Assembly (NCBI GenBank): GCA_027491155.1
Contig: JAIXWR010000039.1
Location: 62,001-126,000, forward strand
Reading direction: 5' to 3'
Source of the DNA: Verrucomicrobiaceae bacterium
GTDB lineage: Bacteria; Verrucomicrobiota; Verrucomicrobiia; Verrucomicrobiales; Akkermansiaceae
DNA length: 64,000 nt
Below are positions 17,527 through 25,265 of this stretch, piece by piece (within the stretch, counting starts at the first letter, position 1; each line of letters opens with the position of its first letter). Under the pieces are notes generated by a model. It was not told the DNA's origin. It saw only the letters and a list, made by a program, of their open reading frames with translations, and did not search any database. A program made the position numbers and the translations under genes.

Positions 17527-18948
17527 ATGTCCCTCGCCTCGTCCTCCATCTCCGCCCTCCGCAAGCAGCTCGTCGCCCGTGAAATCACGGCGGTCGATAT
17601 CGTCGACGAGCTCGCCGCCGCGATCGCCAGCCGCGACCCCGAGATCGGTGCCTACTTGTCCCACGATCTCGCCGGTGCCCGCGCCGCCGCGGCCACCGCC
17701 GACCTCTCACTGCCCCTCGGCGGCATCCCGATCGCGCTGAAAGACAACATCAACGCCCTCGGCCAGCCCTGCACCTGCGGTTCGCGCTTCCTCGAAAGCG
17801 GCTACACCGCACCCTACGATGCCACCGTGACCACCCGCCTCCGCGCCGCCGGAGCGGTGCCCTTCGGCCGGGTCAACATGGACGAGTTCGCGATGGGCTC
17901 CGCCACCGAAAACTCGGCCCTCCAGGTCACCCGCAACCCGCACGACCTCACCCGCATCCCCGGCGGCTCGTCCGGCGGATCCGCCGCCGCGGTCGCCGCG
18001 GACCTCGCCATCGCCGCGTTGGGCTCCGATACCGGCGGCTCGATCCGCCAGCCCGCCTCGCATTGCGGCGTGGTCGGTCTGAAGCCGTCCTACGGCCGCG
18101 TCTCGCGCTACGGCCTGGTCGCTTTCGCCTCGTCGCTCGACCAGATCGGCCCGCTGACCAAGTCGGTGGAGGACGCCGCGCTGATCCTCCAGGCCATCGC
18201 CGGGGCCGACCCGCGCGATTCGACCTGCCTCGATGTCCCGGTCCCCGATTACGCCGCGGAGCTGGAAAAAGGCGTCGCCGGCCTGAAAATCGGGATTCCC
18301 CGGGAATATTTCGGCGAGGGCATCGACCCCGCCGTCCTCGCCCTCGTCCAACAATCCGCCCAGCGCCTCCAAGCCGCCGGGGCCGAGCTGGTCGACATTT
18401 CCCTGCCGCACACCGAGCACGCTGTCGCGACCTATTACATCATCGCCCCGGCCGAGGCATCGTCGAACCTCTCGCGCTTCGACGGCATCCGCTACGGCAA
18501 GCGCGCCGCGGCCCCGGCCGACCTGCTCGACCTCTACCGCCGCTCCCGCGAGGAAGGCTTCGGCCCCGAGGTGAAGCGCCGCATCATCCTCGGCACCTAC
18601 GTCCTTTCGTCCGGCTACTACGACGCCTACTACTCCCGCGCCCAGAAGGTCCGCACCTTGATCCGCAAGGACTTCGAGAACGCCTTCCAGCAGGTCGACG
18701 CCATCCTGACCCCGGTCGCCCCCGCCCCGGCCCGGAAAATCGGGGAGTTCTCCGACGACCCGCTCCACGAGTATCTCTCGGACATTTTCACCCTCGCCGC
18801 GAACCTCGCCGGCATCTGCGCCGTCTCGGTCCCCTGCGGCACCGTCCCCTCGGAATCCGGCAGCCAGCTCCCCGTCGGCGTCCAGATCCTGGCCCCCCAC
18901 CTCGCCGAGGCCAAGCTGCTGCGGGTCGCCCGCGCCGCCGAACTTTGA
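17527..18948 (+). CDS. gatA: Asp/Glu-tRNA amidotransferase subunit A
   Basis: The amidase subunit that releases ammonia from glutamine for tRNA-dependent amidation; 473 aa, cytoplasmic. The Ser-cisSer-Lys triad of the amidase signature family is intact: Lys72 in IALKDNIN, the cis-Ser148 in PGGSSGGSAAAVAADL and the nucleophile Ser172 in GSDTGGSIRQPAS. The FGRVNMDEFAMGSATENSAL segment is characteristic of GatA as opposed to other amidases. It starts at ATG just after a short direct repeat and follows gatC. With gatC it indicates use of the indirect route to Gln-tRNA and/or Asn-tRNA. Confidence 0.97.
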   Translation: MSLASSSISALRKQLVAREITAVDIVDELAAAIASRDPEIGAYLSHDLAGARAAAATADLSLPLGGIPIALKDNINALGQPCTCGSRFLESGYTAPYDATVTTRLRAAGAVPFGRVNMDEFAMGSATENSALQVTRNPHDLTRIPGGSSGGSAAAVAADLAIAALGSDTGGSIRQPASHCGVVGLKPSYGRVSRYGLVAFASSLDQIGPLTKSVEDAALILQAIAGADPRDSTCLDVPVPDYAAELEKGVAGLKIGIPREYFGEGIDPAVLALVQQSAQRLQAAGAELVDISLPHTEHAVATYYIIAPAEASSNLSRFDGIRYGKRAAAPADLLDLYRRSREEGFGPEVKRRIILGTYVLSSGYYDAYYSRAQKVRTLIRKDFENAFQQVDAILTPVAPAPARKIGEFSDDPLHEYLSDIFTLAANLAGICAVSVPCGTVPSESGSQLPVGVQILAPHLAEAKLLRVARAAEL

Positions 18949-19015
18949 ATCTTTCCTTGACCCCAAGGGCCCCGGAGCCTATTTCCGCCGCCCCAACGAA
19001 CGACCCACGACTCTC

Positions 19016-19495
19016 ATGGCCAACGCTCAAGTTATTCTCCGCGAAAAAATCGAAGGTCTCGGTGCCGAGGCCGATGTCGTCAAGGTCCGTGCCGGCTACG
19101 CCCGCAACTACCTGGTCCCGCAAGGCAAGGCCTTCGAAGCCACCCGCGCCAACCTCCGCCACGTCGAGAACCTCAAGGCCGCCCGCGCCAAGCGCGAAGC
19201 CGAGGAACTCGAACTCGCCAAGGCCCTCGGTGCCAAGATCGCCAAGCTCCGCCCGAAGTTCACCCTCGAAGTCGGCCAAGGCGGCCGCGCTTTCGGTTCG
19301 GTGACCTCCCTCGACATCCACAAGGAACTCGAAGCCGCCGGCATCGTCATCGACCGCCACGCGATCGAACTCGAGAAGCCCGTCAAGAAGTCCGGCAAGA
19401 CCGACGTCACCGTCCGCGTCCACCCGGATGTCAGCGTGATCCTCACGATCAACGTCGAGTCCAACGGCACCGAGCAGGAAGAGGAAGAAGCCTGA
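19016..19495 (+). CDS. rplI: 50S ribosomal protein L9
   Basis: Ribosomal protein bL9 (159 aa) of the large subunit L1-stalk region. The N-terminal domain contains VVKVRAGYARNYLVPQGKA, the L9 signature; the long connecting helix (about 43-75) and the C-terminal domain with FGSVTSLDIHKELEAAG follow. The C-terminus has an acidic tail (TEQEEEEA) slightly longer than usual. A strong terminator follows the stop. dnaB lies downstream, as it does near rplI in many bacteria, but here a lower-G+C hypothetical gene has come between. Confidence 0.96.
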   Translation: MANAQVILREKIEGLGAEADVVKVRAGYARNYLVPQGKAFEATRANLRHVENLKAARAKREAEELELAKALGAKIAKLRPKFTLEVGQGGRAFGSVTSLDIHKELEAAGIVIDRHAIELEKPVKKSGKTDVTVRVHPDVSVILTINVESNGTEQEEEEA

Positions 19496-19517
19496 GTTCT
19501 TCACAAGGTTTTTCACA

Positions 19518-19550
19518 AAGCGCGGCACCCGCAAGGGGCCGCGCTTTTTT
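19518..19550 (+). terminator. Intrinsic terminator after rplI
   Basis: The 9-bp stem AAGCGCGGC (19518-19526) pairs with GCCGCGCTT (19538-19546), and the T-run extends to 19550. It begins 22 bases after the rplI stop. Confidence 0.92.
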
Positions 19551-19554
19551 ACTG

Positions 19555-19669
19555 GGTGCGCGGAGGCTCCGCCCCGCAGAAGCAACGGGCCGGCTGACTT
19601 CGGCGACCCGGACTTGAACCGGCAGCACGCCTCCGGGGACCACTCTGCGGGGCAGAGCCTCCGCGCACC
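19555..19669. repeat. Intergenic inverted-repeat element after rplI
   Basis: Two 26-base arms, 19555-19580 and 19644-19669, are inverted copies with one mismatch. Each arm contains its own small dyad: GCGGAGGCTCCGC on the left and CTCTGCGGGGCAGAG on the right. The spacer includes CGGACTTGAACCGG. It sits immediately behind the rplI terminator and belongs to the same structural class as the elements at 21927, 32769 and 62808. Confidence 0.85.
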
Positions 19670-19745
19670 TGGTAAGTTATTCACAACCTGTTCCCAAGTT
19701 ACCCCTCTTGACCCACGGTCTTCGCTTTGGCGAACTAAGCTGTCT

Positions 19746-20111
19746 ATGGAACTGAATACTCAAACGAAGATCGACGAGCATGACTGTCCGGAACTCCACC
19801 AATTGGTCGGCGAAATCTGCGACTGCCTTGGGCACCCCCCGGCCGAATATCGTGGTTACACCTTTCACGAATTTCTCTCAGTGACGCTTCAAAAGCAGCC
19901 AGTAAATCTCTGCCATACCAATCCGCTGCCGGGGAGCTTGCTTCCGTCAAGAATGGAAAAGCTGGCCGGACGTCCAGTTTACGATTTCGCGAGGCAGCTC
20001 GCCAGCCAACGAACGACAGTTCAACTTGGACGACACGACGGGAAAACTCTCTTGGTGTTTCTGCGGAATTGCTACCCGCTGGAAAAAAAACATCGCAGGA
20101 GATTGAGGTAG
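19746..20111 (+). CDS. Hypothetical protein in lower-G+C DNA
   Basis: A 121-residue soluble product with no signal peptide or membrane helix and no family I recognise. It is rich in Cys and His near the N-terminus (HDCPELHQLV, ICDCLGHPP) and ends in a very basic tail (EKKHRRRLR). Its G+C is clearly below that of its neighbours and it uses A- and T-ending codons that flanking genes avoid, suggesting acquired DNA. It lies between the rplI inverted-repeat element and dnaB. The coding call rests on ORF length and an ATG start; it could be a decayed gene. Confidence 0.45.
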   Translation: MELNTQTKIDEHDCPELHQLVGEICDCLGHPPAEYRGYTFHEFLSVTLQKQPVNLCHTNPLPGSLLPSRMEKLAGRPVYDFARQLASQRTTVQLGRHDGKTLLVFLRNCYPLEKKHRRRLR

Positions 20112-20198
20112 GAGCCCCGAACTGAGATCTCGGTTGCTCCTCTTGTCGGCCGATTGCTATTGATCCGTCCAGCCCGCATCAAGGCTGGCAAACTGGTC

Positions 20199-21647
20199 AT
20201 GGCCGTCGACACCAAGCCCTTCCGCGCCCCGGATTCCCCTTCCCTCCAGACCTCCGATGCCGCCCTCACCGGCCCGGACGTCACCCGCTCCATGCCCCAC
20301 GCCCTGGGCCCGGAGAAAAGCATCCTCTCCTCCATGCTCAAGGACCCCGAGCAGTGGATCGGGATCGCGCTCGAAGAAGGCCTGACCCGCGATCACTTCT
20401 ACCTCCCCGGCCACGGCCTGCTGTTCGAAACCCTCCGCGACCTCAACGCCAAGGGCACCGACATCGAGCTCGTCTCACTCGTCCAGCTCCTCCACGACCG
20501 CGGCAACCTCGACAGCGTCGGCGGCCCGGCGGCGATCACCGACATCTTCACCTACGCGCCCAACGCCGCGCACTTCCACAACCACCTCGCGCTGGTGAAG
20601 GACAAATACGTCCTCCGCTGCGTGATCCGGACCTGCACCGAAGCCGTCTCGGAAGCCTTCGAGAACCCCGAGGAAACCGTCTCGCTGCTCGACCGCGTCG
20701 AATCCAGTGTCCTCGGCATCCGCCAGGGCAACGAGACCACCCGCGGCTTCCACATCAAGCAGTCGGTCGGCGAGGTGATCAGCCACTTCGAGGCGCTGCT
20801 TTCCGGCGACGTCGAGGTCCAGGGCGCGCCCACCGGCTACACCGACCTCGACCGCATGTGCAAGGGCCTCAAGCCCGGTGAAATGTTCGTCGTCGCCGCC
20901 CGCCCGTCGATGGGCAAGACCTCGTTCATGATGAACGTGGCCGAGCACATCTGCATCGACCAGGGCATTCCCTCGATGGTCTTTTCCTGCGAAATGACGG
21001 CCTTCCAGATCGTGCAGCGCCTCGTCTTCTCGCGCGCCCGCTTTGCGATGGCCCAGATGGGCCGCGGCTTCAAACCGAGGAAGGAAGACCTGCTGCGCAT
21101 CAAGCGCGCCGCCGAGGAAATCGCCTCGTCGAAGCTCTTCGTCGACGACACGCCCGGCATCCTCATCGACACCCTCCGCGCCAAAGCCCGCCGTCGGAAG
21201 CGCGAGGACAACATCGGCTTCATCTGCATCGACTACCTCCAGCTCCTCAAGTCCGGCTCGAAGCAGGCGCAGAACTCCCGCGAGCGCGAAATCGGTGAAA
21301 TCTCCGCCGGCATCAAGGGCCTCGCCAAGGAGCTCAGCGTTCCGATCCTCGTCCTCGCCCAGCTCAACCGCGGTCCCGAAGGCCGCACCGGCAAGTCGCT
21401 CGGCGTGCCCCGCATGTCCGACCTCCGCGAGTCCGGCACCATCGAGCAGGACGCCGACATGATCGGCCTGCTCTACCGCACCGCCTACTACGCCGAGACC
21501 GAGGAAGAAAAGGAGGCTGAGGCCGGCAAGGCGGAACTCCTCCTCTCCAAGAACCGTAACGGCGAAACCGGCCACGTGCCGCTCACCTTCATCGCCGAGC
21601 TGATGCGCTTCGAGACCCGGGCAAGGGATGAGAACGAGCAGCATTAG
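20199..21647 (+). CDS. dnaB: Replicative DNA helicase DnaB
   Basis: The hexameric 5'-3' helicase of the replisome; 482 aa. The N-terminal primase-binding domain begins around PHALGPEKSILSSMLKDP, and the RecA-like core follows TGYTDLDRMCKGLKPGEM. Walker A is ARPSMGKTSF (about residue 236) and Walker B IGFICIDYLQLL. The arginine-finger region falls in REREIGEISAGIKGLAKELS, followed by LAQLNRGPEGRTG and MSDLRESGTIEQDADMI. No intein is present. The first 25 or so residues are an unconserved extension; an internal ATG at about 20289 is a possible alternative start, since neither has a clear ribosome-binding site. Confidence 0.95.
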   Translation: MAVDTKPFRAPDSPSLQTSDAALTGPDVTRSMPHALGPEKSILSSMLKDPEQWIGIALEEGLTRDHFYLPGHGLLFETLRDLNAKGTDIELVSLVQLLHDRGNLDSVGGPAAITDIFTYAPNAAHFHNHLALVKDKYVLRCVIRTCTEAVSEAFENPEETVSLLDRVESSVLGIRQGNETTRGFHIKQSVGEVISHFEALLSGDVEVQGAPTGYTDLDRMCKGLKPGEMFVVAARPSMGKTSFMMNVAEHICIDQGIPSMVFSCEMTAFQIVQRLVFSRARFAMAQMGRGFKPRKEDLLRIKRAAEEIASSKLFVDDTPGILIDTLRAKARRRKREDNIGFICIDYLQLLKSGSKQAQNSREREIGEISAGIKGLAKELSVPILVLAQLNRGPEGRTGKSLGVPRMSDLRESGTIEQDADMIGLLYRTAYYAETEEEKEAEAGKAELLLSKNRNGETGHVPLTFIAELMRFETRARDENEQH

Positions 21648-21656
21648 GGAATCACC

Positions 21657-21920
21657 ATGCCTCCGAAGAAAAAGCCCAACGCGAAGCCCCTCGCCGGCCC
21701 CGCCTTGGTCAAAGAGGTCTGCCGCCGGATCCGCCTGGCACGCAGCCTGTGGGACGCGCATCGAAATGCCGCCTGCCGCGGCGAGCGGGAAAAAGCCATC
21801 GCGCTCTATGAAACCCTGAGCGAGGCGGAGAAAGAAAAGGTCCCGCAGACCCTCCGCGTCTGGCTTCGCTACCGCAGCGAGAAATACTTCGGCGAAGGCC
21901 GCACGCCGCCCGGCGGATAG
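21657..21920 (+). CDS. Small basic protein of unknown function
   Basis: An 87-residue cytoplasmic protein, strongly charged: a Lys/Pro-rich N-terminus (MPPKKKPNAKP) and helices containing VKEVCRRIRLARSLWDAHRN and EKAIALYETLSEAEKEKVP. No family is recognised. It begins nine bases after the dnaB stop, so it is probably cotranscribed with the helicase gene. Codon use matches the surroundings, which supports a genuine gene despite the short length. Confidence 0.6.
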   Translation: MPPKKKPNAKPLAGPALVKEVCRRIRLARSLWDAHRNAACRGEREKAIALYETLSEAEKEKVPQTLRVWLRYRSEKYFGEGRTPPGG

Positions 21921-21926
21921 GACCTC

Positions 21927-22043
21927 CTTGGACTGCGGCAGCCTGCTGCCGCTTTCCCTTCGTCAGCCTGCTGACGAGCCCTGGCCCGAATCCTCCACAG
22001 CAGGCTGTGGCAACAAAGCGGCAGCAGGCTGCCGCAGTCCAAG
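21927..22043. repeat. Perfect 29-bp inverted-repeat element with four hairpins
   Basis: The arms 21927-21955 and 22015-22043 are perfect inverted copies. Four palindromes share a CAGCCTGCTG core (or its complement) with different matched flanks: GCGGCAGCCTGCTGCCGC, CGTCAGCCTGCTGACG (21961-21976), CCACAGCAGGCTGTGG (21995-22010) and GCGGCAGCAGGCTGCCGC. The element lies between two convergent small genes. The outer word CTTGGACTG is shared with the element at 8201. Confidence 0.93.
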
Positions 22044-22068
22044 TTCGATCAACCCGCCTCCGGTGCGC

Positions 22069-22362
22069 CTATTCCGCCTCCTTCTTCACCCGGTGCCCGG
22101 GCTTCGCCAAGATCTCGACGTAAACCTCGGCACCGCCCGCCGCCTGCACCTCCGCGATCGCCTTCTCCAGATCGCCCGGATGCTTCACCGTGGCATCTTC
22201 GGCCGCCTTCCCGACCCGGCAGTCGAAGTCCCAGAAATCGACGCCCTCCGGCAAGGGCTTCCGCCGCTCGCGCTTCAGGTACTTGCGGATCTCGTGCTTC
22301 ACCGCATCCAGCACCAGCCCCGGCTTGCGGTCCGGAATCACGAGAGCGAACTTCTTCTTCAT
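22069..22362 (-). CDS. DUF6172-like small protein
   Basis: A 97-residue soluble protein. The central stretch EIRKYLKRERRKPLPEGVDF with WDFDC after it, and the C-terminal YVEILAKPGHRVKKE, match my memory of the DUF6172 family; its function is unknown. The start at 22362 (MKKKFALVIPD) is preferred over an in-frame ATG at 22488, whose extra 42 residues look non-coding. It converges with the gene at 21657 across the palindromic element and is oriented with malQ, about 220 bases downstream of it. Confidence 0.72.
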   Translation of the reverse strand: MKKKFALVIPDRKPGLVLDAVKHEIRKYLKRERRKPLPEGVDFWDFDCRVGKAAEDATVKHPGDLEKAIAEVQAAGGAEVYVEILAKPGHRVKKEAE

Positions 22363-22507
22363 CGGCGGTGCTTGTGCCGCCCGTCGCGCCGCTTGTCCAC
22401 TGCGATTCCCTCCGCCGCCCCACGCGATCCCGGAATACCCTCGCTGCCGGTTCCCGTGCAGGATGTCCCCGATGAGCCTCCCGGCCATCCTCGCTCCTTG
22501 AGCGCGA

Positions 22508-22573
22508 GATTTCCGGCGGGGAAGAGGGCCCGGGCTTCAGGTCGGCCCCTTCCCCTCCTCCCCGCCGGAGATC
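22508..22573. repeat. Inverted repeat just beyond malQ
   Basis: Arms GATTTCCGGCGGGGAAGAGG (22508-22527) and the complement of GATCTCCGGCGGGGAGGAGG (22554-22573) match at 18 of 20 positions. It begins ten bases past the malQ stop on the minus strand. It may terminate transcription, but there is no T-run, so it is listed as a repeat. Confidence 0.75.
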
Positions 22574-22582
22574 CCCCCTTCT

Positions 22583-24253
22583 TCAGCACCGCCCGCTTTG
22601 CTCCAGCAGCGGCTTCATCTTCGCCAGCTCGCGCAGCGCGGTTTCCTCCTGCTCCGCCGACAAGCGGAAGCTCCAGTTGTGCGGCCCCACGGTGCCCGGA
22701 GAGTTGATCCGGTCCGTCAGATCGCAGACATCGGTGATCATCACCGCGGCGTAACGCGACCTCGACCCGAACAACCCGGCGAACAAGCCCGCCTTCACCT
22801 CCGGGCCGTAATGCCGGTTCGAGTCGATCCCCGCGAACTCGGCCAGCAGCGCGAGGTCCCGCTCCGCCTTTTCCCGGTCCTCCTCGTCGGCGTCCGGGTT
22901 GCCCGCGGCCGACTGGAATTCCTCCCACATCGCCGGCAGCGAATCGTGATCGTGCGTCGCATACGTGGCGAAGGAGCACTCCGGCAAGGCATCGGGCGGA
23001 ACCACGTGCCCTTCCTCGTCGTAGTCCCAGTGCGGGATCCGGAAGCCCGGGATGTCCAGCGAGGCAAGGTGCGGCCGGACGTACTCCGGCACGCAGCCGA
23101 GGTCCTCCCCCACCACCGCGGCCCCGCGCGCGGCCTCGATCACCATGCGCAGCCGGACGTCGCCTTCGAAGCGGTTCGCCGCCCGGTTCTCCGGCGTGTC
23201 GTCGGGCCGCGGCGACCAGCCCGGCAACTCGCCGCCGCTCAGCGCGACCGCTTCTTTCTCGGTCAGATCCAGGAACTCCGCATTCCGCTGCGGCTGCCAG
23301 GGAAAGGAATAGATCCGGTAGAAACCGAGCACGTGGTCGATCCGGAAGATATGGAACACGTCCGTCAGCTTCGAGATCCGCTGCCGCCACCAGGGGAAAC
23401 CGGCCGCTTCCATCCGGTCCCAGCGGTAAAGCGGGATGCCCCAGTTCTGGCCCCACTGCTGGATGAAGCGGTCGTGCTTGAACATCGTCTCTGGCGGGGC
23501 GCCGCCGCAGTGCTCGAGATCGAAGTCCTCGCGCCGGAAGAACACGTCGGCCGAATAGCGGCTCACCCCGATCGGGATGTCGCCCATCAGCTTCACGCCG
23601 CGGTGGTCGGCATGCATCCGCACCGTCCGCCACTGGCGGAAACACAGCCACTGGACCCACGCGTGGAATTCCAGCCGCTCGTTCACCGCCGCCGCATCCC
23701 TCGCCCGCTCGCTTTCCAAATGGGCCATCGCTCCCTCGACCGTCCGCCACGCCTCCGGCCAGGCATCCCACACCTCGCTGCCGCCGGCCTGTTCCATCAA
23801 CCAACGATACATGCAGTAGTTCTCCAGCCACGCCCTCTCCTCGCGGCGGAAGCGGTAGAACGAGACATCGCCCGGCCCGGCATAGAACCTCTTCCATGCG
23901 GTCTCCAGCAGCCGCCGCTTGACCTTCTTCACGGCCGCATAATCGACCCGCCCGCCCCGCAGGGTCTGCCCCGACTCCGCCCTCGCCGCCGCCAGGTCGG
24001 CCACCTCCAGACCTGGAATCTCGGCCGGCTCGCAGGTCAGGTAGAGCGGCTCCAGCGCGACCGATGAAATCGCGTTGTAAGGGCTGTCGTCGGACCCGGT
24101 CTCGTTCAGCGGAAGCAGTTGGAGAAAGCCGATCCCGTGCTTCGCGCAGTGGTCGATCCACCGCCGCATCGACCGCGTGTCGCCGATCCCGAGATCGCCC
24201 TCCCGGCACGGGGTGAAGGCAGGCAGAAGAAGTCCGGCAAGGCGCGACGACAT
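22583..24253 (-). CDS. malQ: 4-alpha-glucanotransferase
   Basis: GH77 amylomaltase (556 aa): moves alpha-1,4-glucan segments between maltodextrins in the cytoplasm. Recognisable elements: the N-terminal SRLAGLLLPAFTPCREGDLG with GDTRSMRRWIDHCAKHG, SPYNAISSVALEPLYL, LMGDIPIGVSRYSADVFFR, the FRIDHVLGFYRIYSFP segment with the catalytic Asp of GH77, VVGEDLGCVPEYVRPHL with the acid/base Glu, and YATHDHDSLPAMWEEF. The length matches bacterial MalQ. The start is placed at MSSRLAG (24253). No glycogen phosphorylase or debranching gene is adjacent; downstream lies an inverted repeat. Confidence 0.93.
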   Translation of the reverse strand: MSSRLAGLLLPAFTPCREGDLGIGDTRSMRRWIDHCAKHGIGFLQLLPLNETGSDDSPYNAISSVALEPLYLTCEPAEIPGLEVADLAAARAESGQTLRGGRVDYAAVKKVKRRLLETAWKRFYAGPGDVSFYRFRREERAWLENYCMYRWLMEQAGGSEVWDAWPEAWRTVEGAMAHLESERARDAAAVNERLEFHAWVQWLCFRQWRTVRMHADHRGVKLMGDIPIGVSRYSADVFFRREDFDLEHCGGAPPETMFKHDRFIQQWGQNWGIPLYRWDRMEAAGFPWWRQRISKLTDVFHIFRIDHVLGFYRIYSFPWQPQRNAEFLDLTEKEAVALSGGELPGWSPRPDDTPENRAANRFEGDVRLRMVIEAARGAAVVGEDLGCVPEYVRPHLASLDIPGFRIPHWDYDEEGHVVPPDALPECSFATYATHDHDSLPAMWEEFQSAAGNPDADEEDREKAERDLALLAEFAGIDSNRHYGPEVKAGLFAGLFGSRSRYAAVMITDVCDLTDRINSPGTVGPHNWSFRLSAEQEETALRELAKMKPLLEQSGRC

Positions 24254-24404
24254 GAGCCGCAAGCTGTCAGACCGGCCGGACCATTCCAGCAAGAATCACC
24301 ACCCGGCAGCAAAGTCCTTCACCCGGGACCCGTCCCCAGTCGGGCACCCGACGCAAGGACACGATCGTGAGACAGGTCCCGCGGCGCGGAAACCCTGCAA
24401 CGCC

Positions 24405-25115
24405 TCACGCCAGGTTGGTGAACACCGCCTGCACGTCGTCGTCCTCCTCGATCTTTTCGAGGATCACCTCCACCTCGGTCATCTGCTCCTCGGTCAGCTC
24501 GATCGGCTGGGTCGGGATCCGCTCCAGGCCGGCCTTCTTCGGCGTGATGCCCAGCTTCTCAAAGCCGGCTGTCAGACTGGCGAAGTCATGGTAGTCGGCG
24601 ATGGCCCGGCCGATGCCGTCTTCCACTTCCAGCTCTTCCAGACCGGCATCGATCAGCTCCAGCTCGATCTCCTCCGCGCTCATCTCCGGTGTCATCTCGA
24701 ACTCCACCACGGCCTTGCGGGTGAACATGAAGTCGAGCTGCCCGCTGTTGACGATCTGGCCGCCGTTCTTGTTGAAGATGGTCTTCATGTTGACCACCGA
24801 ACGGTTCGTGTTGTCGGTGGCGCACTCGATGTAGAACAGCGATCCGTGCGGGCCCTTGCCCTCGTATGCGACTTCCACGATGTCCGCGGCGTCCTTGCCG
24901 GAAGCGCGCTTGATGGCGGCCTCGATCTTGTCCTTCGGCAGGTTCTGGCCCTTCGCATTCGCGATCGCCAGCCGCAGCGGCGCGTTGGCGGCAGGGTCAG
25001 GACCGCCGTTCTTGGCGGCCATGGTGATGGATTTGGCGAGCTTGGGGAAAACCCGGGACATCGTGTCCCAGCGGGCTTCCTTGGCTCGGCGTCGGCATTC
25101 GAAGGCGCGTCCCAT
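24405..25115 (-). CDS. YebC/PmpR-family translation or transcription factor
   Basis: A 236-residue cytoplasmic protein. Family markers: KLAKSITMAAKNGGPDP with NAPLRLAIANAKGQNLPKDK after it, IKRASGKDAADIVEVAYEGK, NRSVVNMKTIFNKNGG and the C-terminal EVEVILEKIEEDDDVQAVFTNL. Family members are described as regulators of transcription and, more recently, as factors relieving ribosome stalling on proline stretches. The N-terminus MGRAFECRRRAKEARWDTMS differs from the usual MAGHSKWANIKHRK and matches the second subgroup. It is divergent from the repeat-protein gene at 25266. Confidence 0.9.
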   Translation of the reverse strand: MGRAFECRRRAKEARWDTMSRVFPKLAKSITMAAKNGGPDPAANAPLRLAIANAKGQNLPKDKIEAAIKRASGKDAADIVEVAYEGKGPHGSLFYIECATDNTNRSVVNMKTIFNKNGGQIVNSGQLDFMFTRKAVVEFEMTPEMSAEEIELELIDAGLEELEVEDGIGRAIADYHDFASLTAGFEKLGITPKKAGLERIPTQPIELTEEQMTEVEVILEKIEEDDDVQAVFTNLA

Positions 25116-25265
25116 AGAGTTTCTTGGCTGGCGGGAATTGAAGCGGATCCGCCGGGTTGGGCAAGTCCCGCGTGGCCGCCCGATTCGCCGCCGGGCATCT
25201 GCCGGATTGCCGGTCCGCTTTGGATCCGCTATCGCACCGCGGTCATCGCCAACCCTTCCTCCCTC

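Noticed and set aside
19590-19630. tRNA-like T-arm word GGACTTGAACC inside the rplI-side element
   Set aside because: No matching acceptor, D-arm or anticodon arm; it is spacer of an inverted-repeat element.
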